Assembly (NCBI GenBank): GCA_050700835.1
Contig: JBOHDX010000022.1
Location: 1 to 52,281, forward strand
DNA from: JBOHDX01 sp050700835
Lineage (GTDB): Bacteria; Actinomycetota; Actinomycetes; Propionibacteriales; Nocardioidaceae
Direction: 5' to 3'
DNA length: 52,281 nucleotides
Shown in pieces: positions 8,125 to 16,636 of the stretch. Each line of letters starts with the position of its first letter. Within the stretch, counting starts at the first letter, position 1. The position numbers and the translations under genes are program-made. Under the pieces are notes generated by a model. It made no database searches. It was not told the origin of the DNA and worked only from the letters and a program-made list of their open reading frames with translations.

Positions 8125-9801
8125 TCAGGTGTCCGCCCCCAGCACCGCGGTCTCGATCTCTGCCTCGCTGCTGACCTCGGCGATGTGCTCCTCGACCCGA
8201 GCCCGGTCCAACCGCAGACGGACCGCAAGGACGTAGATGATCGCGCTCAGCCCGAGGGTGACGAGGATGCCGTACGGATACTGGATCACATTCCGGTTGC
8301 CGGTGCTTGGACTGGGGTAGGCGCCGAAGTAGGAGATGACCGTCAGCCCGGCGAACCAGGGGAGCACCCACCCGGCGCCGGCCCGCCACTCCAGCCGCGG
8401 CGTCTTCTGGACGATCTCGACGACCACCAGCAGCGCGTAGCCGATCAGCACGGCGACGAACAGCTTCCAGTCGGTGGTCCATCCGGCCCAGTAGACGATC
8501 AGGTTCGACGCCCAGAAGGCGAGGAACGGGATGACGTCGCCACCGGGCAGCCGGAATGGGCGTTCCTGGTCCGGGATCGTGCGGCGCAGCGCCGCCAGCA
8601 CCAGCGGACCGGTGCCGAACGACAAGACGGTGGCCGAGGTGATGAAGCCGACCAGCTGCTGCCAGCTCGGGAAGGGCAGGAAGACGATCAGACCCACCAC
8701 GAAGCTGACGACCAGCGCGACCAGCGGCGCACCGCGGCTGGTGGTCGTGGCCAGGCCACGTGGCGCGTTTCCGTTGCGGCCCATCGCGTACGCGATCCGG
8801 GCCGTGATCGTGGTGTAGATCAGCCCGGTGTCGCCGGGGGAGACGATCGCGTCGATGTAGAGCAGCACCGCCAGCCACCCGAGTCCGATCGCCGAGGCGA
8901 TCGCAGCCAGCGGGCCGAAGTCGCCGGAAAAGCTGAGATTGGACCAGCCGTTGGCGAGGTCGTGCGGGCTCAGGGTTCCGATGAACGCGACCTGCAGCGC
9001 GACGTAGATGATCGCGGTGATCACGATGGACCCGATCACCGCAAGCGGCACGTTGCGTCGCGGCCGGGACGTCTCGCCGGCCAACTCGACACCCTGCCGG
9101 AAGCCGAGGTAGGAGAACACGATGCCCGACGTCGAGATCGCGGTGAACACGCCCTGCCAGCCCTCGGGTCGGAACCCGTGCGAGGAGAAGTTGGATCCGT
9201 GGAACGCGGTCACCAGGAACGCGATCACCACCAGCGTGATGATGCCGAGCTTCCACCACACCAGCACGTTGTTGATCCGGGCGAACCAGCGGATCCCGAA
9301 GTAGTTGATCACCACGAAGATTGCCATCAAGATCACCGCGACGACGTACCCGAGCCCTGTGAGCGAGTGCACGATCTGGCCGGACACGGTGTGCTTGGTG
9401 GTGAAGTCCGCGTACTTGGTGGCGTACTGCAGCGCACCCTCGACCTCGATCGGCGCCGTCGTCGCGCAGGCGACCCAGGTGACCCAGCCGGCGGAGAAGC
9501 TGGCGAACGAGCCGAACGCGATGTGCGGGAAGCGCACCACGCCACCGGCAAGGGAGAACATGGTGCCGAGCTCGGCATAGACGAGTCCGACCAGCATGAT
9601 CATCACGCCGCCGATGGCCCACGAGATGATTGCCGCCGGACCCGCCTGCTGGGAGGCGTTGAGGGCACCGAACAGCCAGCCTGACCCGATGATCGACCCG
9701 ACACTGGCGAACAGCAGCCCGATCGGCCCGATCTCGCGGCGCAGCCCGCCTCCGGACGGGTTCGAACCGGACTCGGCGGTGGCGGTGGCGCTGCTGCTCA
9801 C
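8125..9801 (-). CDS. APC-superfamily amino acid permease (downstream copy)
   Basis: Integral membrane transporter of 558 residues with about a dozen hydrophobic segments. The start of the transport domain, LRREIGPIGLLFASVGSIIG, is the glycine-rich helix 1 motif of the APC family, and SYLGFRQGVELAGET is the helix 6 region. Substrate is probably an amino acid or polyamine but cannot be told. The GTG at 9801 overlaps the TGA of the upstream permease (GTGTGA), so the two are translationally coupled. It is close to that paralogue along nearly its whole length, differing most in the N-terminal tail and last 120 residues. Confidence 0.88.
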   Translation of the reverse strand: MSSSATATAESGSNPSGGGLRREIGPIGLLFASVGSIIGSGWLFGALNASQQAGPAAIISWAIGGVMIMLVGLVYAELGTMFSLAGGVVRFPHIAFGSFASFSAGWVTWVACATTAPIEVEGALQYATKYADFTTKHTVSGQIVHSLTGLGYVVAVILMAIFVVINYFGIRWFARINNVLVWWKLGIITLVVIAFLVTAFHGSNFSSHGFRPEGWQGVFTAISTSGIVFSYLGFRQGVELAGETSRPRRNVPLAVIGSIVITAIIYVALQVAFIGTLSPHDLANGWSNLSFSGDFGPLAAIASAIGLGWLAVLLYIDAIVSPGDTGLIYTTITARIAYAMGRNGNAPRGLATTTSRGAPLVALVVSFVVGLIVFLPFPSWQQLVGFITSATVLSFGTGPLVLAALRRTIPDQERPFRLPGGDVIPFLAFWASNLIVYWAGWTTDWKLFVAVLIGYALLVVVEIVQKTPRLEWRAGAGWVLPWFAGLTVISYFGAYPSPSTGNRNVIQYPYGILVTLGLSAIIYVLAVRLRLDRARVEEHIAEVSSEAEIETAVLGADT

Positions 9802-11477
9802 ACTGCGCCGCCTAGCTCGGCATCCTCGGTGGCCGCCTCTGCCCTGGAACGCTCGATGTGGTCCTGTACGGTCTCGATCGGGAGCCGGAACCGGATCGCA
9901 AGCACGTAGATGATCAGCGAGAACACGAACGCGATCGGGATCGCGGTCCCGAAGCCGATCCACCCCTGACCGCCGCCGTAGTCGCCGGCGTACGACATCA
10001 GGGCCAGGCCGCCGAACCAGGGCAGGATCCAGCTCATCCCGGAGCGGAACTCGAACGGTGGGCTGTCCTGGTGGCCGACGAGGTGCAGCACCACGAGCAG
10101 CACGTAGCCGATCAGCACGGCGACGAACAGCTTCCAGTTCGTCGTCCAACCCGCCCAGTAGACGATGAGGGTGGCCGACCAGAATGCCAGGAACGCCAGC
10201 ACGTCACCGAACGGCAGCCGGAATGGTCGCTCCTGGTCGGGCAGCTGGCGCCGCATCGCGGCGTAGACCAAGGGACCGGAGCCGAACGACAGCACGGTGG
10301 CGGACGTGATGAAGCCGACCAGCTGCTGCCAGCTCGGGAACGGCAGGAACACGACCAGACCGACCACGAAGGTCACGATCAGGCTGACCAGGGGGACGCC
10401 GCGGCTGGTTGTCTTGGCCAGACCGTCCGGCGCGTTGCCGTTCCGCGCCATGGCGTATGAGATGCGGGCCGTCACGGTGGTGTAGATGAGGCCGGTGTCG
10501 GCGGGGGAGACGATGGCGTCGATGTAGAGCAGCACCGCCAGCCAGCCCAACCCGATCAGGGTCGCGATCGCGGCCAGCGGGCCGAAGTCGTTGGTGAAGT
10601 TGAGGTTCGCCCAGCCCTTGGAGCTGGCGAGGTCCTGTGGCCGCACCGCCGCGATGAACGCGACCTGCAGCAGAACGTAGATGACGCCGGTGACGAGGAT
10701 CGAGCCGATCACCGCGAGGGGGACGTTGCGCTTGGGATTGCTGGTCTCGCCGGCCAGCTCGATGCCCTGCCGGAAGCCGAGGTAGGAGAACACGATCCCG
10801 GACGTGGCGATGGCGGTGAAGACGCCCTTCCACCCCGCGGGCTTGAAGCCGTAGTCGGTGAAGTTGCCGGTGTGGAACGTTGTGACCAGGAAGGCGATGA
10901 CCACGAGGCTGATGATCGCGAGCTTCCACCACACGAGGACGTTGTTGATCTTGGAGAACCACTTGACGCCGATGTAGTTGATCACCACGAACACCGCCAT
11001 CGCCAGCACCGCGAAGAGGTATCCGAGGGCCGTGAGGGTGTGGACGGGTTGTCCGCCGACCGTGTGCTTCGTGGTGAACGCGGCGTACTTCGTGGCGTAC
11101 TGCAGGGCGCCCTCGACCTCGATCGGCGCGACCGTCGCGGCGGCGACCCAGGTGACCCAGCCCATCGAGAAGCTGGCGAACGACCCGAACGCGATGTGCG
11201 GGAAACGCACGACGCCGCCTGACAGCGGAAACATCGTTCCGAGCTCGGCATAGACCAGGCCGATCAGCATGATCATGATGCCGCCGATGATCCAGGAGAA
11301 GATCGCCGCGGGTCCGGCCTGTTGGGACGCGTTCAGCGCGCCGAACAGCCACCCTGAGCCGATGATCGAGCCGATGCCTGCGAACAGCAGCCCGACCGGC
11401 CCGATCTCGCGCCGCAGGTTGCCTCCTGAGGAGCCGCGGGGCTCTGGCGGTGCCTGGGACAGACCAGTGGTGGACAC
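9798..11477 (-). CDS. APC-superfamily amino acid permease (upstream copy)
   Basis: 559-residue permease, first gene of the pair. It has the same helix 1 motif (LRREIGPVGLLFAGIGSIIG) and helix 6 region as its neighbour, with long identical stretches such as SGWLFGALNASQQAGPAAI. The frame is open upstream, but the GTG at 11477 has GGAGG five bases before it and gives the same N-terminal layout as the paralogue. Two near-identical permeases in one operon could be a tandem duplication or two subunits of a heteromer. Substrate unknown. The region upstream (11478-11580) should hold the promoter; no clear -35/-10 pair was found. Confidence 0.88.
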   Translation of the reverse strand: MSTTGLSQAPPEPRGSSGGNLRREIGPVGLLFAGIGSIIGSGWLFGALNASQQAGPAAIFSWIIGGIMIMLIGLVYAELGTMFPLSGGVVRFPHIAFGSFASFSMGWVTWVAAATVAPIEVEGALQYATKYAAFTTKHTVGGQPVHTLTALGYLFAVLAMAVFVVINYIGVKWFSKINNVLVWWKLAIISLVVIAFLVTTFHTGNFTDYGFKPAGWKGVFTAIATSGIVFSYLGFRQGIELAGETSNPKRNVPLAVIGSILVTGVIYVLLQVAFIAAVRPQDLASSKGWANLNFTNDFGPLAAIATLIGLGWLAVLLYIDAIVSPADTGLIYTTVTARISYAMARNGNAPDGLAKTTSRGVPLVSLIVTFVVGLVVFLPFPSWQQLVGFITSATVLSFGSGPLVYAAMRRQLPDQERPFRLPFGDVLAFLAFWSATLIVYWAGWTTNWKLFVAVLIGYVLLVVLHLVGHQDSPPFEFRSGMSWILPWFGGLALMSYAGDYGGGQGWIGFGTAIPIAFVFSLIIYVLAIRFRLPIETVQDHIERSRAEAATEDAELGGAV

Positions 11478-11580
11478 GTTGACCTCCGGGCTCGTCGGGC
11501 AGACCAGGGTGATCCAGGCCGATTGCGACGTTAGTGCCCTCTCTGGGCTTGCGCACCCTGGACCCCCCGCGGGCCGGGAA

Positions 11581-11814
11581 ACGTGCGCGGCCGCGCACGG
11601 ATTCAGCTTCGTCAACCCGGAGTCGGCGTTCGTGGGCCACGCGGTGTGCGACAGCCCCGAGTGGTTGAACGGTCTGTCGTACCCGGTGATGGAGTCGTAC
11701 CACCCGAACAGGTCCGGGCAGGAGGAGTACGCCGATCTGGTCGACGGCTACCTCGGCTCAGCAGAGCCCCGACCGCCACGCGGATGGCTCCGCTGGTTGA
11801 CTGTGCCGTCATGA
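11581..11814 (+). pseudogene. 3' remnant of a secreted SGNH/GDSL hydrolase
   Basis: About 75 codons without an associated start read AAAHGFSFVNP, ESAFVGHAVCDS, EWLNGLS, then ESYHPN and EEYADLV. This is the block V region of actinobacterial SGNH lipases/esterases, with the catalytic His in SYHPN. The block I GDS-Ser and oxyanion blocks are absent: the sequence upstream is the promoter area of the divergent permease operon. The stop (TGA 11812-11814) overlaps the ATG of the adenosine deaminase gene. I read it as the tail left after loss of the 5' part. Confidence 0.7.
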
Positions 11815-12854
11815 CGACCCAGCCCATTGGACCGGAGGATCGAACGGGCCTGCGCGCGTGGGTCGCTGGTCTGCCCAAGGTCGAGCTGCATGTGCATCTG
11901 GTCGGCTCGGCGTCGGTGCCGACCGTTCTCGAGCTCGCCCGGCGGCACCCGGACGGCGGTGTGCCCACCGACGAGAGCGCGCTGCGTTCGTTCTATGAGT
12001 TCAGGGACTTCGCTCACTTCATCGAGATCTACATCGCGGTGAACTCACTCGTGCGTACCGCTGACGACGTGGCCGCGCTGACCGTAGGTGTCGCCCGTGA
12101 CCTGGCGAGCCAGAACGTGCGGTACGCCGAGCTCACCGTCACACCGGACAGTCATCTGCTGATGGGCATCGACCCGTCCGAGGTGGCCGGCGCACTGTCG
12201 GCTGGCCGGCAGCAGGCGCAGCGCGACCACGGTGTGCTGCTCAACTTCGTCTACGACATCCCGGGGGAGCTGGGGCTCGAGTCCGGGCTGCGCACCATCG
12301 ACTGGGTCGAACGTCACGCACCTGTCGGCAGCGTCGGCTTCGGCCTCGGCGGTCCCGAGCAGGGGGTCGGACGACCGCAGTTCGCCGACGTCTTCGCGCG
12401 CGCCCGGGCGTTGGGGCTGGCCAGCCTGCCTCATGCCGGTGAGACCACCGGGCCGGAGACGATCTGGGACTCGTTGCGTCACCTCGGCGCGCAGCGGATC
12501 GGACACGGCATCTCGGCGGCGCAGGACCCCGCGCTGCTTGCACACCTCGCTGACCACCGCATCCCGCTGGAGGTGTGCCCGACCAGCAACATCCGGACCA
12601 AGGCGGTCGCGTCCATGGACCAGCACCCGATGCCCGACCTGATGGCAGCCGGGGTGGTGGTGACCTTGAACACCGACGACCCGGGGATGTTCGGCACCAG
12701 CCTGAACCGGGAGTACGAGAACGCACACGACGTGTTCGGCTTCGGCCGTGTCGTCCTGGCCGGTCTGGTGCGCACGGCCGTGGCGGTGTCCTACGCCGAC
12801 GACGCCACGAAACGGCGCCTGGACGCCGAGGTCGCGGCGTACACCGAGATGTGA
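11811..12854 (+). CDS. add: Adenosine deaminase family protein
   Basis: 347-residue amidohydrolase of the adenosine/AMP deaminase family. Zinc and catalytic motifs are in order: ELHVHLVGS (two His ligands), LPHAGET (His and catalytic Glu), RIGHG, LEVCPTSN, and LNTDDPGMFGTSL (Asp pair). It would convert adenosine to inosine for purine salvage; members of this group can act on other adenine nucleosides such as aminodeoxyfutalosine, so substrate is not certain. The long upstream frame is the other-frame shadow of the SGNH remnant. The ATG at 11811 has no ribosome site but lies six bases after GACTGT, so it may be leaderless or coupled to the remnant. Confidence 0.87.
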   Translation: MTTQPIGPEDRTGLRAWVAGLPKVELHVHLVGSASVPTVLELARRHPDGGVPTDESALRSFYEFRDFAHFIEIYIAVNSLVRTADDVAALTVGVARDLASQNVRYAELTVTPDSHLLMGIDPSEVAGALSAGRQQAQRDHGVLLNFVYDIPGELGLESGLRTIDWVERHAPVGSVGFGLGGPEQGVGRPQFADVFARARALGLASLPHAGETTGPETIWDSLRHLGAQRIGHGISAAQDPALLAHLADHRIPLEVCPTSNIRTKAVASMDQHPMPDLMAAGVVVTLNTDDPGMFGTSLNREYENAHDVFGFGRVVLAGLVRTAVAVSYADDATKRRLDAEVAAYTEM

Positions 12855-12890
12855 CGCTCCGCTGTGGGCCCCAGCGCGCTCCGCGCGTAC

Positions 12891-12953
12891 CGCAATTGAG
12901 GGAAAGTGGCTGGGTCGAGGCCCGAATCCGAGCCACTTTCCCGCAATTGCGGC
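12891..12953. repeat. Long intergenic palindrome
   Basis: Arms of 22 bases with one mismatch: CCGCAATTG-A-GGGAAAGTGGCT (12891-12912) and AGCCACTTTCCC-G-CAATTGCGG (12932-12953), around a 19-base loop. No T run follows on either strand, so it may terminate the deaminase transcript or be a mobile-type palindrome. Confidence 0.8.
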
Positions 12954-12961
12954 GGTTCTCC

Positions 12962-12967
12962 TAGGCT
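12962..12967 (+). promoter_or_regulatory. -10 hexamer TAGGCT, leaderless start of the aldo/keto reductase
   Basis: TAGGCT, six bases, then the ATG at 12974, with no ribosome binding site. Confidence 0.5.
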
Positions 12968-12973
12968 CGGGGC

Positions 12974-13927
12974 ATGAGCGAGATGACGTACCGCCGGCTG
13001 GGTGACTCGGGGCTGACCGTGAGCACCGTGGGCATCGGGTGCAACGCGTTCGGTTCTCGGATCGACGAGGCGCGCACGAACGACATCGTGAAGACTGCGC
13101 TGGACGTGGGCATCACGATGTTCGACACAGCCGACATCTACGGCAGTGAACCCGGCGCCAGCGAGACCCTGCTGGGCCGGGCTCTGGCCGGTCGTCGCGA
13201 CGAGATCGTGCTGGCGACGAAGTTCGGCATGGACATGCGCGGGGCCAACGGGGCGGACTGGGGTGCCCGTGGCTCACGCCGGTATGTCCGCACCGCGGTC
13301 GAGGCCAGCCTGCGCCGCCTCGGCACCGACCACATCGATCTCTACCAGTTGCACGAGCCTGATGATGCGACTCCGATCGAGGAGACGCTCGGGGCGCTGT
13401 CGGAGCTGGTGACCGAAGGGAAGGTCCGCTACATCGGCAGCTCGAACTTCGACGGCTGGCAGGTGATCGACGCCGACTGGGTCGCCCGCACAGCGGGGAC
13501 CCAGCGGTTCATCTCGGCCCAGAACAAGTACTCGTTGTACGACCGCACCGTCGAGGACGAGCTCGTACCTGCCTGCGAGCACGTGGGGGTCGGCGTGTTG
13601 CCGTTCTTCCCGCTGGAGTTCGGGCTGTTGACCGGGAAGTACCGGCGCGGCGAACCGGCGCCGGCAGGCACCCGGCTCGCGGTTCAGAAGGCACGGCTCG
13701 ACGCCGCGGAATTCGACCGGATCGAGGCACTGCAGCGCTTCGCCGAGGAGCGCGGGCTGAGCATGCTCGAGGTCGCCATCGGCGGGCTCGCCGCACAACC
13801 GGCGGTCGCGTCGGTGATCGCCGGGGTCACCAGCGCCGACCAGGTGCGCAGCAACGCGCGAGCCGCACTCTGGGAGCCGAGCGCGCAGGACCTCGCCGCC
13901 CTGGACCAAACCACCGACCTGGCGTGA
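12974..13927 (+). CDS. Aldo/keto reductase
   Basis: 317-residue NADPH-dependent oxidoreductase of the aldo/keto reductase superfamily with the (beta/alpha)8 fold. The catalytic tetrad can be placed: Asp and Tyr in FDTADIYG, Lys in LATKFGM, His in YQLHEPD. The NADPH-binding end includes GSSNFDGWQV and the C-terminal SVIAGVTSADQV. It is closest in look to the broad AKR group with plant-auxin-induced-protein-like members; substrate unknown. It stands alone, with a palindrome upstream and a convergent sulfotransferase gene 18 bases downstream. Confidence 0.9.
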   Translation: MSEMTYRRLGDSGLTVSTVGIGCNAFGSRIDEARTNDIVKTALDVGITMFDTADIYGSEPGASETLLGRALAGRRDEIVLATKFGMDMRGANGADWGARGSRRYVRTAVEASLRRLGTDHIDLYQLHEPDDATPIEETLGALSELVTEGKVRYIGSSNFDGWQVIDADWVARTAGTQRFISAQNKYSLYDRTVEDELVPACEHVGVGVLPFFPLEFGLLTGKYRRGEPAPAGTRLAVQKARLDAAEFDRIEALQRFAEERGLSMLEVAIGGLAAQPAVASVIAGVTSADQVRSNARAALWEPSAQDLAALDQTTDLA

Positions 13928-13945
13928 CCCTGAGGCCCAGCGGGG

Positions 13946-14680
13946 TCAGGGCACCCAGCGGACGGCGCGGAGTCGGTCGTAGCCCGGTCGGCACTCGGCG
14001 GCCACGTCGGCGGCCGGACCCGTCAGGTGGACCGCGTGTGGCTCGTACGCGCCGAACCCGGTCGACCGAGTCACCGCGTCGTACCAGTGCGGCGCCCAGA
14101 CGCCGTCGGTGTCGCGCGGTCCGGCGGGCCAGGACAGCATCCCGGGCTCGAACTCCAGTCCCGTCGCCCCGCACAACGCCTCGAGATAGTCGCCCGGCCT
14201 GGTCAGGAAGTCGGCCGAGTCGATCACCCACGGCGCACGGTCGACCTGGCACAGCTCGTCGTAGAGGTATACCTGCTGATGGATTCCGAGATCAGCGGAC
14301 GACACCTCGTCGCGCGAGCGGAGGTACGACGCCACCACGTGGCTCGGGTCTCGGATGAGCAGCACATTCGTCAGAAGCGCGATCCACCCGCGCTCGATGT
14401 CCGGCGTCAGATGGTGAGCCATGTGCTTCTGGTAGAACACGGCAACGCCGTTCGGCAGGGGAGCGGTGAGAGCGGCCACCACCCGCCGCCAGTCGGTGTC
14501 ACCGGCGGTGATGACGTCCTCACGACCGGGATGGTCGACGCCCGTCGCCGCGAGATAGTGGGCGTAGAACGGCTCGTCCACCACCATCGAGTCGGTCCGG
14601 TTCTCCCACGAGCGCATCAGCGCGGTGGAGATGCTGCGCGGGCCGGACCACACCGCCAACCGGACTCCCGACCCGTCCAC
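13946..14680 (-). CDS. Sulfotransferase-like P-loop protein
   Basis: 244-residue protein beginning AVWSGPRSISTALMRSW, a 5'-phosphosulfate binding loop of the sulfotransferase type, and containing VLLIRDPSHVVASYLRSR, the 3'-phosphate binding region (Arg and Ser). A His in QKHMAHH could be the catalytic base. This subgroup is often found beside class IV aminotransferases, as here: its GTG start is six bases after the stop of the aminotransferase gene. The acceptor is unknown and true PAPS-dependent activity is not shown. Confidence 0.75.
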   Translation of the reverse strand: MDGSGVRLAVWSGPRSISTALMRSWENRTDSMVVDEPFYAHYLAATGVDHPGREDVITAGDTDWRRVVAALTAPLPNGVAVFYQKHMAHHLTPDIERGWIALLTNVLLIRDPSHVVASYLRSRDEVSSADLGIHQQVYLYDELCQVDRAPWVIDSADFLTRPGDYLEALCGATGLEFEPGMLSWPAGPRDTDGVWAPHWYDAVTRSTGFGAYEPHAVHLTGPAADVAAECRPGYDRLRAVRWVP

Positions 14681-14686
14681 CCGGGC

Positions 14687-15613
14687 TCAGTGCTCCGGCC
14701 GTGACGCGACATCTCGTCGAACAAGGTCCTGGTACAGCTCACGCAGCCGCGCCGTGACGGGACGGTCGCCGGTGCCGATGGCCCGGCCGTCGACCTCACG
14801 TACCGGCACCAGGCCTGCGAACGTCCCGGTCACGAAGGCCTCGTCGGCGCTGTAGACCTCAGTCAGGCTGAAGTTCCGCTCGTACGCCTGGAGGCCGGCG
14901 TCGCGAGCCACCCGCAGCACGTTGGACCGGGTGATGCCACCGAGGCAGTAGTCCCCCGTCGAGGTCCAGAGCTCGCCGTCGCGGACCAGGAAGAAGTGCG
15001 TCGAGTTGCAGGTGGCCACGAAGCCGTGCGGGTCGAGCATCAGGGCCTCGTCCGCGCCGGCCGTGTACGCCTGGATGCAGGCGGTGATGTCGTTCAGCTT
15101 GCTGTGCGAGTTCAGCTTCGGGTCGAGGATGTCGGGACCGGGCCGCCGCACATGCACCGTGAACAGCGTGATGCCGCGCTCGATGATGCTCGGCACCGGC
15201 TGCTTGTGCTCGGCGATGATGACGACCGTCGCCGGTCCGACCGTGACCCTCGGGTCCTGGTACGGAGTGGCCTTGAGGCCGCGCGTGACCATCAGCCGGA
15301 CGTGCACGCCGTCGGTCATCTGGTTCGCGCGCAGGGTGCGGTCGACCGCAGCGGACAGCTCCGCCCGCGACATGCCAACGTCCAGGGCGATCGCCGTGGC
15401 GCCCGCGAAGAGCCGGTCCAAGTGCTGGTCGAGGAACGCCGGTCGGCCGTCGTGGACGCGCAAGCCCTCCCACACGCCGTCGCCTAGCACGAATCCCGCG
15501 TCGAAGACGGACACGACCGCCTCACTGCGCGGTCTGAGGTCGCCGTTGACGTAGATCAGGACATCGGCGTTGCGGGGGTCCTCGGCGTAGTCATGCGTCC
15601 CGTGAGCCGGCAT
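14687..15613 (-). CDS. Class IV aminotransferase (branched-chain / D-amino acid type)
   Basis: 308-residue fold-type IV PLP enzyme. SVFDAGFVLGDGVWEGLRV is the N-terminal family signature, the PLP lysine is in HSKLNDI, and CLGGITRSNVL with EVYSADEAFVTGTFAGLVPV forms the C-terminal phosphate-binding and specificity part. It could transfer amino groups from branched-chain or D-amino acids, or act as an aminodeoxychorismate-lyase-like enzyme; the pairing with a sulfotransferase suggests a dedicated small-molecule step. The ATG at 15613 has GGGAGGA upstream; the longer frame adds an unlikely Arg-rich leader. Confidence 0.85.
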   Translation of the reverse strand: MPAHGTHDYAEDPRNADVLIYVNGDLRPRSEAVVSVFDAGFVLGDGVWEGLRVHDGRPAFLDQHLDRLFAGATAIALDVGMSRAELSAAVDRTLRANQMTDGVHVRLMVTRGLKATPYQDPRVTVGPATVVIIAEHKQPVPSIIERGITLFTVHVRRPGPDILDPKLNSHSKLNDITACIQAYTAGADEALMLDPHGFVATCNSTHFFLVRDGELWTSTGDYCLGGITRSNVLRVARDAGLQAYERNFSLTEVYSADEAFVTGTFAGLVPVREVDGRAIGTGDRPVTARLRELYQDLVRRDVASRPEH

Positions 15614-15694
15614 TCGTCGAATCCTCCCCGCGGGTGTCCGCGCCGCGTCGACGGCGAGTCTGCCACGGGGCAACCATGCGTGAGCGTCGTGCGT

Positions 15695-15728
15695 CCTACT
15701 CGTGGAGGCGCGGGCCTCCCCGAGTAGG
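15695..15728 (+). promoter_or_regulatory. Hairpin that overlaps the ribosome site of the secreted-protein gene
   Basis: Arms CCTACTCG (15695-15702) / CGAGTAGG (15721-15728) are perfect; after one mismatch GGAGG (15704-15708) pairs with CCTCC (15715-15719), leaving a 6-base loop. The 3' arm shares bases with the AGGAGG ribosome site (15726-15731), so folding could hide it. Confidence 0.6.
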
Positions 15729-15735
15729 AGGAACC

Positions 15736-16215
15736 ATGAACGTGCACAAGATGAACGTGCACAAGGCGGTGGCCACCGGCACGCTGGCGCTGAGCCTGGC
15801 GGCCACCGGCTCGGTCTCAGGCCTGGCCGGCAGCGCCCACGCCTCGACGCGAACGGCCGGCTCGTCGGTGACTAGTGCGCCCGGGCGTACCACCGTCGTC
15901 GACTGCAACCGCCGGATCCGCGAGCCGCGGCACCTGACGGTGGCGTGTGCCGACGCCGGCATCACCGTCACGCACCTGACGTACCGGCACTGGGGCCCGC
16001 GGGGCGCTGTCGGCCATGGCGTGCTGAACGTCAACGACTGCAAGCCAAACTGCGCCTCCGGCCACTTCCACCACTACCCGGCGGCCGTCGCCTTCACCGA
16101 TCCGGTCGTACGCCAGGGGCACCGCGTCTTCCGGGTGCTGAAGCTGAGGTTCGGCGCGAAGCACCCCAAAGCCCACCTCACCGCGCGGTACGTACTGACG
16201 ACACGTCCCTTCTGA
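15736..16215 (+). CDS. Small secreted protein of unknown function
   Basis: 159 residues with a signal peptide: basic start, hydrophobic core (GTLALSLAATGSVSGLAG) and an Ala-His-Ala cleavage-like site near residue 35. The mature part has four cysteines (VVDCNRR, TVACADAG, NDCKPNCASG), which could form two disulfides, and a His-rich stretch SGHFHHYP. The first ten codons are a perfect 15-base tandem duplication (MNVHK twice), so there are two possible ATG starts, 15736 and 15751; the first is better placed after AGGAGG. I do not recognise a named family. Divergent from the aminotransferase gene. Confidence 0.75.
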   Translation: MNVHKMNVHKAVATGTLALSLAATGSVSGLAGSAHASTRTAGSSVTSAPGRTTVVDCNRRIREPRHLTVACADAGITVTHLTYRHWGPRGAVGHGVLNVNDCKPNCASGHFHHYPAAVAFTDPVVRQGHRVFRVLKLRFGAKHPKAHLTARYVLTTRPF

Positions 16216-16227
16216 GCGCGCACCAAT

Positions 16228-16264
16228 CTCCTGGGTCTCGACCGAGCGGGTCGAGACCCAGGAG
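16228..16264. terminator. Strong bidirectional hairpin between convergent genes
   Basis: Perfect 16-base arms CTCCTGGGTCTCGACC and GGTCGAGACCCAGGAG around a 5-base loop, 12 bases after the secreted-protein stop and 12 bases before the end of the convergent monooxygenase-fold gene. No U run on either strand. Confidence 0.75.
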
Positions 16265-16276
16265 GTCGGTGGTGAT

Positions 16277-16585
16277 TCAGCCGACCGCGTCGTGCGTGTC
16301 GAGCTCGCGCCAGCAGGTGATCGTCGGCTCGGTGGTCACTCCCGCGCTGCCCATGAACGTGCCGATGTCAGACTTGCTCGCCTCGTAGAAGCGCGTGAAC
16401 GACTCCTGGTCCGGCCACTCGTCGACCACGAGGATCTCGTTGTCACTGGCATAGAACCGATGCCAGGTGACGCCGTGGGACTTGGCCAGGTCGACAACCT
16501 TCTGGAACATCGCCGTGTTGTCGGCGGCCATCTTCTCGAGCGCCGCTCCGTCACCCTCGACGCGCAACGTCATGACTACGCCCAT
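16277..16585 (-). CDS. Antibiotic-biosynthesis-monooxygenase-like dimeric alpha/beta-barrel protein
   Basis: 102 residues with the pattern of the ABM / stress-responsive alpha-beta barrel fold: two strands ending EILVVDEWPDQESFTRFYEA, the typical W-x-D-x-E-x-F helix, and an N-terminal strand VVMTLRVEG. Such proteins can be cofactor-free monooxygenases, heme-degrading enzymes or isomerases; no specific residue decides. An AAGGAGA ribosome site precedes the ATG. It follows the cupin-SnoaL gene by 51 bases on the same strand, so the two are probably one operon. Confidence 0.7.
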   Translation of the reverse strand: MGVVMTLRVEGDGAALEKMAADNTAMFQKVVDLAKSHGVTWHRFYASDNEILVVDEWPDQESFTRFYEASKSDIGTFMGSAGVTTEPTITCWRELDTHDAVG

Positions 16586-16636
16586 CGCCTTGTTCTCCTT
16601 GTACAGTTGAATTGTGTGTGGTGGACAGTGCCGTGG

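Noticed and set aside
9759..9772. tRNA T-arm-like GGGTTCGAACC
   Set aside because: It lies inside the permease gene in frame, with no acceptor or anticodon stems around it.
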